Source of the DNA: QHWT01 sp963755695
GTDB taxonomy: Bacteria > Acidobacteriota > Vicinamibacteria > Vicinamibacterales > 2-12-FULL-66-21
NCBI GenBank assembly: GCA_963755695.1
Contig: CAVWLB010000009.1
Span: forward strand, 186,001 to 250,000
Length of the DNA stretch: 64,000 nucleotides
Direction of reading: 5' to 3'
In this document: in pieces, positions 54,041 to 62,747 of the stretch
Layout of the letters: each line of letters opens with the position of its first letter
Numbering within the stretch: position 1 is the stretch's first letter
Notes under the pieces: generated by a model
The model's input: only the letters and a program-made list of their open reading frames with translations
Told to the model about the DNA's origin: nothing
The model's database searches: none
Translations under genes and position numbers: made by a program

Positions 54041-54859
54041 TCAGAACGGATTCAGGTAGAACCCAAGCGAAGAACGCGGGATGAACGGGGAGATCTTGCC
54101 GAACGTGCTCTTCGGGACGAAGACCGTGTCGCCGGGCCGAAGGAGCGGATCTTCGCTCATGTTGTGTGAGGCGTACATCTTCTTCACATCGACTTGCTTC
54201 ACCTCGAGCCACTCGGTCATGAAACGGCGGAAGAGGAGTACGTTCGAGTGTTTGGCGGCGGACGTCGTGCCGCCCGCGAGCGTCAGACCCTGTGTCAGTG
54301 TCGTGGCACCGCGGAGCTCGATCTTTCCGGGTTTGACAACCTCGCCTGCCACCATGAAATAGGGCTTCTCGAACTCCTTCAGAACGATGTTGATCACGGG
54401 CTTCTGCATGATGCCCTGATACGCCTCCGCCAGGAGGGCTTTCGCTTCCGGAACGCTCCGTCCCTGCACACGGACGTCACCAACGGCACTCAGCGAGATG
54501 TAGCCGTCTGGCTGAACGGTGACGGTTTGGTCGAACTCCGGCACATAAGGAAAGTGGAGCTCGAGGACGTCGCTAGGGGCAATGCGATATCGACCGCCCG
54601 TCCAGAGCTTCAGCGGGTCGTCTTCCGTATCGATAGTCTGCGAGAGTCCGGGCGCGGCCGCTTCGATGAGGCGCTTGCGTTCTTCCGTCGTCTGCGGCGG
54701 AGGGGTTTGAGTCGGTTGGGGCGATTGCGCCGACGGCGTGCCAGCTGAAGTGCCTGATCGTGCTGCCTCATCAGGGGGCTTCTGGGCCCACGCGCCAACG
54801 CAGACGCTGGCCACTGCTACCGCCATCAAGATAATCGTTCGCTTTATTTGTGCAGGCAT
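54041..54859 (-). CDS. Wza-type polysaccharide export lipoprotein/outer-membrane protein
   Basis: I start at the ATG at 54859; the TTG at 54871 adds four residues only. The 272-residue product has a signal peptide (IILMAVAVASVCVGAWA) and a low-complexity linker rich in Pro, Gln and Thr. The polysaccharide export domain is YRIAPSDVLELHFPYVPEFD, then VTVQPDGYISLSAVGDVRVQ. One SLBB-like domain follows, with PYFMVAGEVVKPGKIELRGA and LLRPGDTVFVPKSTFGKISP. No lipobox Cys is seen, so it may not be lipidated like E. coli Wza. It forms the outer-membrane exit of the EPS. It is the first gene of the main EPS operon; its leader is structured (54886-54976). Confidence 0.9.
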   Translation of the reverse strand: MPAQIKRTIILMAVAVASVCVGAWAQKPPDEAARSGTSAGTPSAQSPQPTQTPPPQTTEERKRLIEAAAPGLSQTIDTEDDPLKLWTGGRYRIAPSDVLELHFPYVPEFDQTVTVQPDGYISLSAVGDVRVQGRSVPEAKALLAEAYQGIMQKPVINIVLKEFEKPYFMVAGEVVKPGKIELRGATTLTQGLTLAGGTTSAAKHSNVLLFRRFMTEWLEVKQVDVKKMYASHNMSEDPLLRPGDTVFVPKSTFGKISPFIPRSSLGFYLNPF

Positions 54860-54885
54860 GGCAGGACTCAACCCAAATCGGGCTC

Positions 54886-54976
54886 GGAACCGTCAGGGCC
54901 TAGCTTCGCCCTGTCGGTTACAGTTCCTAGGCTTCGCGACAGCTTGACCATCACGAGCCTCGGGCAACTCGCCTAA
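54886..54976 (-). ncRNA. Candidate structured 5' leader of the EPS operon
   Basis: Read on the minus strand, UAGGC (54975-54971) can pair with GCCUA (54932-54928), closing a region with an inner hairpin (GCCCGAGGC near 54963). After it comes a strong hairpin of 12-nt arms with one mismatch: plus-strand AACCGTCAGGGC (54888-54899) and GCCCTGTCGGTT (54908-54919), with an 8-nt loop. The hairpin ends about 27 bases before the wza start, and there is no clear ribosome site. This is a plausible regulatory RNA or attenuator. I cannot match it to a known riboswitch class. Confidence 0.4.
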
Positions 54977-55488
54977 ATGTTTGGGTGTTAATTAAAGCGA
55001 CAACTGCGCTTGCGTGTTCCTCCGGAAGGGAACGCGTACGCGTCAGCAATCGACGCAGTTAACACGTTGGTGACGTGCGAAGCAATTTGAAGACCGGTTG
55101 TGAACATTCAATTTGGGCTATCCCGTGCTGCAGAGGCCTTCCAAACGACTGACAAAAGTCGCTCAGACCGCCGGCCGCGATTTTTCGCCTCCACGGCATC
55201 GCGCGGGCGCCCACCACCGGATGTGGACCAAGTTCACGAGGCACGATGACCCATTAGGCGCACCGCGGTGGCCGCGCACACATTGCTGACGATCCAAAGC
55301 CATGCATCCCGATTCGTAGTACGAGGGACAAGCGATTGCGACTGACGACTGAGGACTTCGGACTAAATCGAGTCCCCTGGGGGTTTCGTCTCACTGAACG
55401 GATGAGCTCTGATGGTGTTCGTAGCTTTGTGCGATATGCAGTTGCAGAAATCGTGCGGTCCTTTGATCGTTTCACCGGATGATCAGGC
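54977..55488. other. Intergenic region upstream of the EPS operon
   Basis: About 510 bases lie between the candidate leader and the next ADOP gene. No gene is supported. The segment CGCAGTTAACAC (55054-55065) can pair with either GTGTTAA (54985-54991) or AACTGCG (55002-55008), an arrangement that could give alternative hairpins. The EPS promoter (minus) and the ADOP promoter (plus) are both expected here. Confidence 0.4.
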
Positions 55489-55503
55489 GTGAGAACAACA
55501 GGC

Positions 55504-58071
55504 ATGGTGTGGACTGATCAAGCGGCACACGACCTGCGCTTCGCCATCCGGATGTTTGCGCGCAATCCAGGTTTCTCTGCCGCTGCCATCCTGACGCTGG
55601 CAACCGGCATCGGTGCGAACGTGGCGATCTTCAGTGTTGTCAATGCGATCCTTCTGCGGCCGCTGCCATACGACCGGCCAGATCGGCTCGTTCACATTGT
55701 CGAAAACGTTCCCGTCCAGGATGGCACGACGAGCGTGCCGCGCGCGGTGCCGGCATTCGACCTCGGAACGCTGGCCGCGTTTCGCGGCGAGACGAGGACA
55801 CTCTCACAGGTTGGCGTGGCGCTGTCGGCGGTCATGACGCTTTCGCGGCCTGACGGCCCAACTCGGCTCACTGGTGTGCGTCTGTCCGCAGACACCTTTC
55901 CGACGCTTGGCGGCCGGCCGATCCTCGGACGCACGTTCACACTCGACGAAGAAGCAGCAGGTGCGGACGCCGTCATCGTTCTGAGCCACTCGCTCTGGCA
56001 CCAGCACTTCGGCGGCAGCCCGGGAATCCTCGGACAGCCGGTGATCCTCGATGGCCGCAGCTACTCCGTTGTCGGCGTGATGCCGCGGTCCTTCCAGTAT
56101 CCGAACGCGCAGACGCAATTCTGGACTCCACTCGCATTGGCGGCGACCAGCCCGGATCTCCACACGCGGGCAACGATAACGGCCAGAGTGCGGGACGACG
56201 TTTCGATCGATGCTGCGGCGCAGGAGGTGCGAAGCATCCTGTCACGGCTCCGGCCCGAGCGTGCCGTAACCGAAAGGACTCCGACATCGACGGCAGCGCC
56301 ACCCCTCCCCACCCAGCCCGGGGCTGTCTCCGGCGTGCCACGATTCGAGCTCATTTCCATACAGGAGCAACTCGTCGCGCCGGTCCGGCCGGCGCTGCGC
56401 GTGCTCACTGTCGCCGTCGCACTCGTCCTGCTGATCGCTTGCGTCAATGTCGCCAATCTCCTGCTCGCGCGGACCGGCGCGCGGCAACGAGAGCTGGCGA
56501 TCCGGCGGGCGATCGGCGCGAGTCCCGCTCGGCTGCTTCGACAGGTGCTCACCGAGAGTGTCGCGCTTGCGCTGGCGGGCGGTGCGCTCGGAATCGCCGT
56601 TGCCGTTGGGGCGATCGAGTTGTTGCCAACGATCGGCGTGAGCCTGCCGCGTCAGGATCTCACCGCCGGTGTCAGCGTGCCCAGGCTCGACGAGGTCGTC
56701 ATCGACACGCCGGTCCTCATTTTTTCCGTCGCGCTGTCGGTGTTCACCGGCCTGGTCTTCGGACTGGCTCCAGCGGCACGCCAGGCATTGACGAATCCGA
56801 TGGACACGCTTCGCACCGACTTCACATCGGCGCCTGGCTTCAATCTGTTCCGCCGCCATCGCCTGCAAGGCATCTTGATCGTTGCCGAGGTGACGGCCGC
56901 GATGATGTTGCTCGCCGGCAGCGGATTACTCGCGGTCAGCTTCGCGAAGTTATTGATGGTGAACCGCGGATACGATGCGGCTGGCGTACTGACGTTTCAG
57001 GTCGCCTCGCCGAAGCACTCGGACCGGCTCGCAGCATTTGCCGAGGATCTCGTCGCGCGGATCCGGACGCTGCCTGGTGTCCGAGCGGCGGGTTACGCGG
57101 GCGCCTTGCCGATGGTTCAAACCGTCGGCTCGGTGCCGCTCACGCGCCGTCCGGCCAGCGGATCGAGTGCGCCGCCGATCCTCATGTCATCGGAGTCCCG
57201 CCTCCCTCCGGATCGTCCCAATCCGCGGTACGTCAGCCGCGAGTTTCTGCGCGTGATGGGCACGCGCGTGATCGCCGGACGCGACTTCGACGAGAAGGAC
57301 TCGGTTGGCCAGCAGCCCGTAATTCTCATCAACGAGACGGTGGCGCGCAGCGGCGTTCTCGGCAAAGAGCCGATCGGACACCTGGTGTACGCCATCGGAC
57401 CGAAGCCGTGGCAGGTGATCGGGATCGTCGAAGACACGCGCGACCTGGGACTGGAGCTCGAGCCCAACCCACAGGTGTTCATGAATTTCAGTCAGCTTCC
57501 CGGGGCGCTGGGACCTGACGGCATCGAGCAACCGTACTTCGCTGTTCGATCTGATAGCGACGAGCGTCGCCCGACTCTCGTCGCCGACATCCGCGGCATT
57601 CTGCGAGAGATGGACCCGGACGCGATGCTGGACAACGTCGCGACGATGGGACAGCTCGTGTCGAATTCCGTCTCCCGCCGCCACATGTACACGGTCATTT
57701 TCGGCAGTCTCGCCGGATGCGCGCTGGTGCTTGCCGCCGTGGGGATCTACGGCGTGATCGCGTATTCAGTCGGCCAGCGGACGCGCGAGATCGGCATCCG
57801 CGTCGCCCTCGGAGCGCATCACCGCCAGATCATCGGCCTGGTGCTCGGTCAGACGGTCGTCCTGACCGTCGTTGGAGGAGTGCTTGGAACAGCCGGCGCC
57901 GCGGCGGGAACTCAATATCTCGAGGGAATGCTGTTCGGTGTGACGCCACTCGATCCTTCAACGTTTATCGGCATCTGGGTCGTCCTGGCGTGTATAGCGG
58001 CGGCGGCTGCAGTGATGCCAGCGCATCGCGCGGTGCGAATCGATCCGATACGCGCGATACGATGCGAATAG
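55504..58071 (+). CDS. ADOP-type FtsX/MacB permease
   Basis: Two starts are possible, a GTG at 55489 and the ATG at 55504; I use the ATG, giving 855 residues. The duplicated permease is intact: first helix AAILTLATGIGANVAIFSVV, first FtsX domain IACVNVANLLLARTGARQRE followed by LAIRRAIGASPARL, and second FtsX domain IAYSVGQRTREIGIRVALGA. Two large MacB-like periplasmic domains lie between. There is no prefix domain and no ATPase nearby. It is slightly longer than its three relatives because of an insertion in the first periplasmic domain (Pro/Thr-rich, about residues 255-275). The role is inferred as efflux or envelope traffic. Confidence 0.92.
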   Translation: MVWTDQAAHDLRFAIRMFARNPGFSAAAILTLATGIGANVAIFSVVNAILLRPLPYDRPDRLVHIVENVPVQDGTTSVPRAVPAFDLGTLAAFRGETRTLSQVGVALSAVMTLSRPDGPTRLTGVRLSADTFPTLGGRPILGRTFTLDEEAAGADAVIVLSHSLWHQHFGGSPGILGQPVILDGRSYSVVGVMPRSFQYPNAQTQFWTPLALAATSPDLHTRATITARVRDDVSIDAAAQEVRSILSRLRPERAVTERTPTSTAAPPLPTQPGAVSGVPRFELISIQEQLVAPVRPALRVLTVAVALVLLIACVNVANLLLARTGARQRELAIRRAIGASPARLLRQVLTESVALALAGGALGIAVAVGAIELLPTIGVSLPRQDLTAGVSVPRLDEVVIDTPVLIFSVALSVFTGLVFGLAPAARQALTNPMDTLRTDFTSAPGFNLFRRHRLQGILIVAEVTAAMMLLAGSGLLAVSFAKLLMVNRGYDAAGVLTFQVASPKHSDRLAAFAEDLVARIRTLPGVRAAGYAGALPMVQTVGSVPLTRRPASGSSAPPILMSSESRLPPDRPNPRYVSREFLRVMGTRVIAGRDFDEKDSVGQQPVILINETVARSGVLGKEPIGHLVYAIGPKPWQVIGIVEDTRDLGLELEPNPQVFMNFSQLPGALGPDGIEQPYFAVRSDSDERRPTLVADIRGILREMDPDAMLDNVATMGQLVSNSVSRRHMYTVIFGSLAGCALVLAAVGIYGVIAYSVGQRTREIGIRVALGAHHRQIIGLVLGQTVVLTVVGGVLGTAGAAAGTQYLEGMLFGVTPLDPSTFIGIWVVLACIAAAAAVMPAHRAVRIDPIRAIRCE

Positions 58072-58111
58072 CGCCTCCCGCCCGGTGCCGGACGCGTTGC
58101 GAGCGAGAGCC

Positions 58112-58621
58112 ATGACGTTGCGACATCCGTTCGGTACGATCCTCATGGCCCTGATCTCCTGGTCGACCTGGGCATACGCCGAACAGACTGTTCCTCAGCC
58201 CGTTTCAGCCGGGTCGGGTTCGCTGGCAGAGCACTTCGACACGACGAAGACGATCACCATATCGGGCATCGTGCACGGTCTGGCCTGGCAGACCAAATCT
58301 CCGTACGTATTCATTGCCCTTGGCGTTGACGACAGGGGCACAGGAATGCGGGAGGTACGCTGGGCGCTGAAGGGAGATACCCGTGAGGCGCTGGAGCGAA
58401 TCGGCTGGACATTCAGTCCAACGCCCGCAGGAACGCTGCAGCTTGGAGACGCGGTAAGCGCAACCGGATATCCGGCACAACCAAACATCGATCTCGCTGC
58501 TGCCATTCCGGGCGCGCCGCCGGAGATGATGCAAGTGGCGAAGGCGGGCGGGTTGGTTCATGGCATCGAAATCACGCGCCTGAAGGATGGCAAGCAACTG
58601 TATTTCGGGCCGCGCAAATAG
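58112..58621 (+). CDS. DUF6152-like secreted protein
   Basis: The ATG at 58112 starts a signal peptide (FGTILMALISWSTWAYA); the frame upstream to 58085 is not needed. The 169-residue product resembles DUF6152 proteins: HFDTTKTITISGIVHGLAWQ (compare the family start of the form HHSF..T...G.V....W), then KSPYVFIALGVDD, and VRWALKGDTREALERIGWTF. It ends with ITRLKDGKQLYFGPRK. These are small periplasmic proteins of unknown function, common in Acidobacteria and Proteobacteria. It begins 40 bases after the ADOP permease and may be in its operon. The resemblance is moderate, so the family name is given with some reserve. Confidence 0.65.
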   Translation: MTLRHPFGTILMALISWSTWAYAEQTVPQPVSAGSGSLAEHFDTTKTITISGIVHGLAWQTKSPYVFIALGVDDRGTGMREVRWALKGDTREALERIGWTFSPTPAGTLQLGDAVSATGYPAQPNIDLAAAIPGAPPEMMQVAKAGGLVHGIEITRLKDGKQLYFGPRK

Positions 58622-58678
58622 CGTCACTCGCCGGATCACCACGGTGTAACCCCTCAGGTCACATGAGGAGGATCGTTG

Positions 58679-59122
58679 ATGCGAGCGCTGATGGCCGCTT
58701 CCTTCACCCTAATCTTCGCCGCCGGTTTCGTCGCGGGCGGGCGATCGCAAACGCCGGTCGGAGGGCAGGGATTCACCGTCACGATTGACTGTGGCGCCTC
58801 GTCCGCTGCGCAGACCCGCACGACGCTCTACTTTGGGCTATCGCGGCCGAAAGGGTCGGTCAGCGAGCTCGAATGGCAGATCTTTCTCCGCGATGAAGTG
58901 ACCAAGCGCTTTCCCGATGGCCTCACCGTGTGGCAGGCGGAGGGCCAGTGGCTGACCCCCGCCGGCAGCATTGATCACGAGCAGTCGAAAGTGCTGCTGT
59001 TGGTACATGCCGATACAGCAGCGGCGCGGCAGTCGGTGCAGGCGGTCATCCAGGCATATCGCAAAGCGTTCGATCAGCAATCGGTTCTGTGGGAAAGCTC
59101 GCGCGTCTGTGTCGCGTCGTAG
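58679..59122 (+). CDS. DUF3574 secreted protein
   Basis: I start at the ATG at 58679 after GAGGAG; a TTG three bases earlier is the only other choice. The 147-residue protein has a signal peptide (AASFTLIFAAGFVAGG) and the DUF3574 pattern: TRTTLYFGLSRPKGSVSELE, then WQIFLRDEVTKRFPDGLTVW, and SKVLLLVHADTAAARQSVQ. The function of the family is unknown; members are small exported proteins. Length and motif order are normal. It is the third plus-strand gene after the ADOP permease. Its 3' end abuts a truncated SDR fragment on the other strand. Confidence 0.85.
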   Translation: MRALMAASFTLIFAAGFVAGGRSQTPVGGQGFTVTIDCGASSAAQTRTTLYFGLSRPKGSVSELEWQIFLRDEVTKRFPDGLTVWQAEGQWLTPAGSIDHEQSKVLLLVHADTAAARQSVQAVIQAYRKAFDQQSVLWESSRVCVAS

Positions 59123-59288
59123 GAGGAGGCCTTCGCCTGCGTTGGTCGGTACTGGAGCTCACTGCGATGTCATGCGCGCCGGCAATCACCCGCTCTCCTT
59201 CCGCCACCAACGCCGTCGTGACGGCGAGATCGATACCTCGGCTCACACCGGTGACGACCGCGACTTTGCTCTTCAATCCAAGATCCAC
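59123..59288 (-). pseudogene. N-terminal fragment of a short-chain dehydrogenase
   Basis: The minus-strand frame starts LKSKVAVVTGVSRGIDLAVT followed by TALVAEGERVIAGAHD, the NAD(P)-binding start of an SDR. The family TGxSxGIG loop reads GID here. After about 43 residues the similarity stops and the frame runs into the DUF3574 gene. No catalytic Tyr-x3-Lys is present. It is a truncated remnant, suggesting a deletion at this junction. Confidence 0.5.
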
Positions 59289-59381
59289 CGCGGTCTTTTT
59301 CGATCGTCACCCGCCTCGCAGCGTGACGCGTCCGTTCCGTAGAATACCAGTGGTCGATTACGACAACGAGCGACGCTGACC

Positions 59382-60638
59382 ATGGCGGATCCCTACCTCC
59401 GTGTCCACGCAGTGAACATCTACGTCAAAGATCAGACGCGAAGTCTGGACTTCTATCTGAACACGCTGGGATTCCACATCGCCTTCGACGCTCGCGTCGG
59501 CTCCGGTGAGCGATTGTTGGCGGTGGCTCCACCCGACGGGTCAGCAGTGCTGACGCTGATCCAGGCCAAGCCCGAGTCTCTCCAGGCCCGGCTGGTCGGC
59601 CGCGCGACACAGGTGGTGTTCGTGACCGAGGATTTGCCCGCCACCTACACCGAATGGCGACGTCGGGGCGTTCGCTTCCGAAACGCACCACGCCTTCGAC
59701 GGGTCGTCTACGAACAGACGGGCATTGACGCTGATGGATCGTCAGTGCGCTCGACAACCGGGCCGGACCGTTCCGCGTGGGGCGGCGTCTTCACGCGCTT
59801 CGAGGACGTCGATCGCAACTCGTTCGCCCTGGTGAGCTTCGACGAAGTCAGCCGCGCGGTCGAAGCGCAACGCCGCGCCGTCGCCGAGAAGCAGGAGGCC
59901 GATCGGCGCGCCGCCCATGAGCTCGAGATCGCCATGCAGGTGCAGGCGCGGCTCTTTCCTCAGCGACTTCCGCCGATGCGGACTCTGGACTACGCAGGCG
60001 CATGCGTCCAGACGCGCCGGGTGGGCGGCGATTACTACGATTTCCTCGATCTTGGGCGGGACCGTCTGGGGCTGGTCATCGGCGACATCGCCGGCAAGGG
60101 CATGCCTGCTGCGCTACTGATGGCCAACCTTCAGGCCAACCTGCGCAGTCAATGCGCCTTTGCGGTCGATCAGCCCGAGCGCTTTCTGCAGTCCGTGAAC
60201 CGGCTCTTCTACGAGAGTACGGCCGACAATGTCTACGCGACCTTTTTTTATTCGGAGTTCGACGACCGGGCGGGACGCCTGCGCTACGCGAACTGCGGAC
60301 ATTTGCCGGCGCTGGTGCTTCGAGGCAACGGCGAAGTCGAACGGCTCGAGCCCACGGCGACGGTGCTGGGCCTCTTCTCCAGGTGGGAGTGTCGGACGGC
60401 GGAGCTTCGACTCTCCGCTGGAGATCTTCTGGCGATCTACACCGATGGAATCACTGAGGCCTTCGACGCCCAGGACGACGAGTTCGGGGAAGGACGGCTC
60501 GTCGAGACGCTGCACGCGCATCGTGACCGGCCGCCACGAGATCTGATCGCCGCCATTTACGATGGGGTCCGCCGCTTCAGTCCGCAGGAACAGCGCGACG
60601 ACATGACCCTGATTGTCGCGAGGTGCCGGAACTGCTGA
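59382..60638 (+). CDS. VOC domain fused to a SpoIIE/PP2C-type phosphatase
   Basis: The 418-residue protein has an N-terminal VOC (glyoxalase-like) domain, residues 1-150 (VHAVNIYVKDQTRSLDFYLN, then TLGFHIAFDARVG and FTRFEDVDRNSFALVSFDE). A helical linker of about 30 residues follows. The C-terminal SpoIIE/PPM phosphatase is complete: RRVGGDYYDFLDLG, VIGDIAGKGMPAALLMANL, NCGHLPALVLRGNG, IYTDGITEAFDAQD and RDDMTLIVA all carry the metal-binding acids. It is probably cytoplasmic. RsbU-like phosphatases act on anti-sigma-factor antagonists; a VOC input would let a small metabolite or metal control this. No STAS or anti-sigma gene is adjacent. I know of no described partner for this fusion. Confidence 0.85.
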   Translation: MADPYLRVHAVNIYVKDQTRSLDFYLNTLGFHIAFDARVGSGERLLAVAPPDGSAVLTLIQAKPESLQARLVGRATQVVFVTEDLPATYTEWRRRGVRFRNAPRLRRVVYEQTGIDADGSSVRSTTGPDRSAWGGVFTRFEDVDRNSFALVSFDEVSRAVEAQRRAVAEKQEADRRAAHELEIAMQVQARLFPQRLPPMRTLDYAGACVQTRRVGGDYYDFLDLGRDRLGLVIGDIAGKGMPAALLMANLQANLRSQCAFAVDQPERFLQSVNRLFYESTADNVYATFFYSEFDDRAGRLRYANCGHLPALVLRGNGEVERLEPTATVLGLFSRWECRTAELRLSAGDLLAIYTDGITEAFDAQDDEFGEGRLVETLHAHRDRPPRDLIAAIYDGVRRFSPQEQRDDMTLIVARCRNC

Positions 60639-60703
60639 TCCCTCCGCCGCGAGTGATCCAGCTTGGTCCAGGGCGGCGTCTGGTCCGGACGCGCTGCCTG
60701 AGG

Positions 60704-61336
60704 CTATCTGTAATTCAGGCGGCGTTTCCGGACCGCCATCGCGAGTCCTGAGGCGACGAGCAGCAGGCAGCCCGGCTCCGGCGTGGCGGCAACGCCAACC
60801 CGAAGATCGTCGGAGCGGTTGAACGTCACGTTGGCAAACGAGAGCGTCCGCCGATCCGCAGAAATCATCAATGAGTCGTTCCGCGGTACGAACTCAAACC
60901 CTTGGGCGGACAGGCTCGTAGGGAATGTGGTGGACCCGAAGTTCGTCGCGAGGAGACTGGAGGCCAGCGCCTCCAGACCGAGAATCGGCCTCGGAAATGT
61001 GATTGACCCGCTATACGCCGTACCTGACGGCTGGTTGCCGAAGCTGTGGAAGTAGAAGACGTCGAGCGCGGTGCCGACGGGAATGGTGCCCGGGGTGAGG
61101 CTCGCCAGGGTCGAGTAAGAACCTGGCATGCTGATATCGACGGCAACGGGAGAGTCCAGCACAGTCCTGCCCTGGAAGAACACCCATGCGGATGAGCCGG
61201 TGGGGACCAGCACTACCGACGGAGGGGCCGACATCACCGTCGCTTGACCGGTCACCGTTATCGGATCGGCGCTCGCCGGGAGGACCGATAGCGTGCACCA
61301 GAGCACGGCAAGCGGGATGAACAGCAGGCGTCTCAT
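60704..61336 (-). CDS. PEP-CTERM sorting-signal protein
   Basis: This intact 210-residue product has a signal peptide (FIPLAVLWCTLSVLPASA) and a beta-rich body. It ends with ATPEPGCLLLVASGLAMAVR and KRRLNYR, that is the PEP motif, a transmembrane helix and an Arg/Lys tail. This is the exosortase recognition signal. The body has several short beta-strand segments (for example YSTLASLTPGTIPVGTALDV) and no catalytic motif. The protein should be exported and processed by an exosortase encoded elsewhere. It converges with the phosphatase gene; the frameshifted relative at 596-1007 has the same kind of end. Confidence 0.85.
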   Translation of the reverse strand: MRRLLFIPLAVLWCTLSVLPASADPITVTGQATVMSAPPSVVLVPTGSSAWVFFQGRTVLDSPVAVDISMPGSYSTLASLTPGTIPVGTALDVFYFHSFGNQPSGTAYSGSITFPRPILGLEALASSLLATNFGSTTFPTSLSAQGFEFVPRNDSLMISADRRTLSFANVTFNRSDDLRVGVAATPEPGCLLLVASGLAMAVRKRRLNYR

Positions 61337-61730
61337 AATCCCTCCGCAGATGGACTTCCGCAGCCGTCACCGCTGTGGTAGTTCATTGCCAACGAATGGA
61401 TAGACCGGTTCCCAGATATCCTCCGCCATGGGCTATTTCGCGCACCGGCGCACGGGTGGTGCAAACACAATGCCCCTGCTGACAATCAGTAGCTGCTGAA
61501 GCTCGGCATTCAAGAAGGATTGCCGTCACACGCTGGCTCACACCAAAAAGCGGGCGCCTCCTTGGTCAGGCGGATCGGCCTCGGTATTCGGTACGCCTTG
61601 TGCCGCCGGCTCTCGCCGCAGCTCATCCGGCGTGACCAACGCAACCTCGCCGTCGCCGCTCCCCTCGACGACGGTATGATCTCGGGCTGAAGTTCAGCCG
61701 GTTTCGCTGCGCGGCAGACCGGCGATTGCG
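61337..61730. other. Intergenic region
   Basis: About 394 bases separate the amidohydrolase end from the PEP-CTERM start (both minus). A short coding-like frame on the minus strand (about 61545-61690, with VVEGSGDGEVALVTPDELRR) has no start codon, so it is at most a remnant. I see no repeat or RNA. The PEP-CTERM promoter is expected at the left side. Confidence 0.4.
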
Positions 61731-62747
61731 TCAGCGATTGCCGTCCATGTAGGGCGCGCGGTTATTCGCGATGATCTTGAATTCGGCGTCATTGAGCGGC
61801 AGTCGCCTGAATGCCTCCCAAGCCTTTTTGGGTGTGTACTCGGGCGGTTGGGCTCCGTCCGAACCGTAGAGCACGCGGTCGACTCCGATCTGACGAATCC
61901 GTGTTGCGATCAAATCGAGCTTCCCGGTCGGCTTCTCCACTCCAATCACACCCGACGCATCGAAGTACACGTTCTTCATGCGCGGGTCGCGATTCGCAAT
62001 CGCGTCGACGAACACCGCAAGGGCCTCGTCTATCGCTGGATCGTCGTAGCCTCCGGCACCCGCGAGATGTGCGATCTGCACCGGCACGTCAGGCGCGAAT
62101 GGAAGCATTTCGTTCAGGAAAGCTCGGGCCGATCGTTCGCCGTAGGGTCGTTTGGCTGTGACCGACGAGCGCATGTGAACCACGATCGCCATCCTGCGTT
62201 CGTTGGCCGCCGCGAACACCGGCTGGAGCTTCTTCACGTGCTCGGGGTTCGTGAGATCCACGTCCGAATTTCCGAAGTGCAGCTTGACACCGAAACGAAG
62301 CTGCGGGATTCGAGCGCAACGGGAGATCTCCTCGAGCGCGTATGGTTTGAGCGGATTCAACCCGCAGAAGCCTCGCAGGCGGTCCGCAAGCGGTGCGATT
62401 TGCGCAGCGGTCCAGTCGTTTTCCGCTTTCACCGCCGGGTACTCATCGGGTACGGCCGGCTTGTTCGGGTTGCCGAACTGATACCCCAGTGACAGGACAA
62501 CGGCACGGCCGATTCCCCCCTCGTCCAGCATTTTCACGAGCTCGATTGCGTTCATCGGCCGCAATGTCGGCGAGATCTTCCCGACCGCAGGGCTGAACAG
62601 GTGTTGATGGTGGTCGATTACCGGCGTCAGCGAGTCGGACGCCGCTGGCGTGGCCGGTTGCCGCGCAACGAGGTGAGCTGCCACACACGCAAGGATGACC
62701 AGAATGAGCTTCGCCGTTCCACTCGTCCTTGCCGATTGAACCACCAT
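61731..62747 (-). CDS. Secreted amidohydrolase (family 2)
   Basis: I start at the ATG at 62747; a TTG at 62759 is the other option. The 338-residue protein has an export segment (LILVILACVAAHLVA) and the amidohydrolase-2 pattern: VIDHHQHLF for the first metal-binding His residues, FGVKLHFGNSDVDLTNPEHV, IVVHMRSSV, PVQIAHLAGAGGYDDPAIDE and VLYGSDGAQPPEY, where the Asp is the expected catalytic residue. It is a TIM-barrel hydrolase or decarboxylase-like enzyme. The substrate is unknown. It is the only gene of its immediate surroundings and lies 130 bases from the SulP gene end. Export suggests it acts on an external substrate. Confidence 0.85.
   Translation of the reverse strand: MVVQSARTSGTAKLILVILACVAAHLVARQPATPAASDSLTPVIDHHQHLFSPAVGKISPTLRPMNAIELVKMLDEGGIGRAVVLSLGYQFGNPNKPAVPDEYPAVKAENDWTAAQIAPLADRLRGFCGLNPLKPYALEEISRCARIPQLRFGVKLHFGNSDVDLTNPEHVKKLQPVFAAANERRMAIVVHMRSSVTAKRPYGERSARAFLNEMLPFAPDVPVQIAHLAGAGGYDDPAIDEALAVFVDAIANRDPRMKNVYFDASGVIGVEKPTGKLDLIATRIRQIGVDRVLYGSDGAQPPEYTPKKAWEAFRRLPLNDAEFKIIANNRAPYMDGNR

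Noticed and set aside
54886..55065. Known c-di-GMP (GEMM) riboswitch upstream of wza
   Set aside because: The region is structured, but I could not place the conserved GEMM core bases, so I list it only as an unassigned leader.
55261..55275. Palindrome CACCGCGGTG in the EPS/ADOP intergenic region
   Set aside because: A ten-base palindrome is expected by chance in GC-rich DNA of this size; no second copy or context supports a site.
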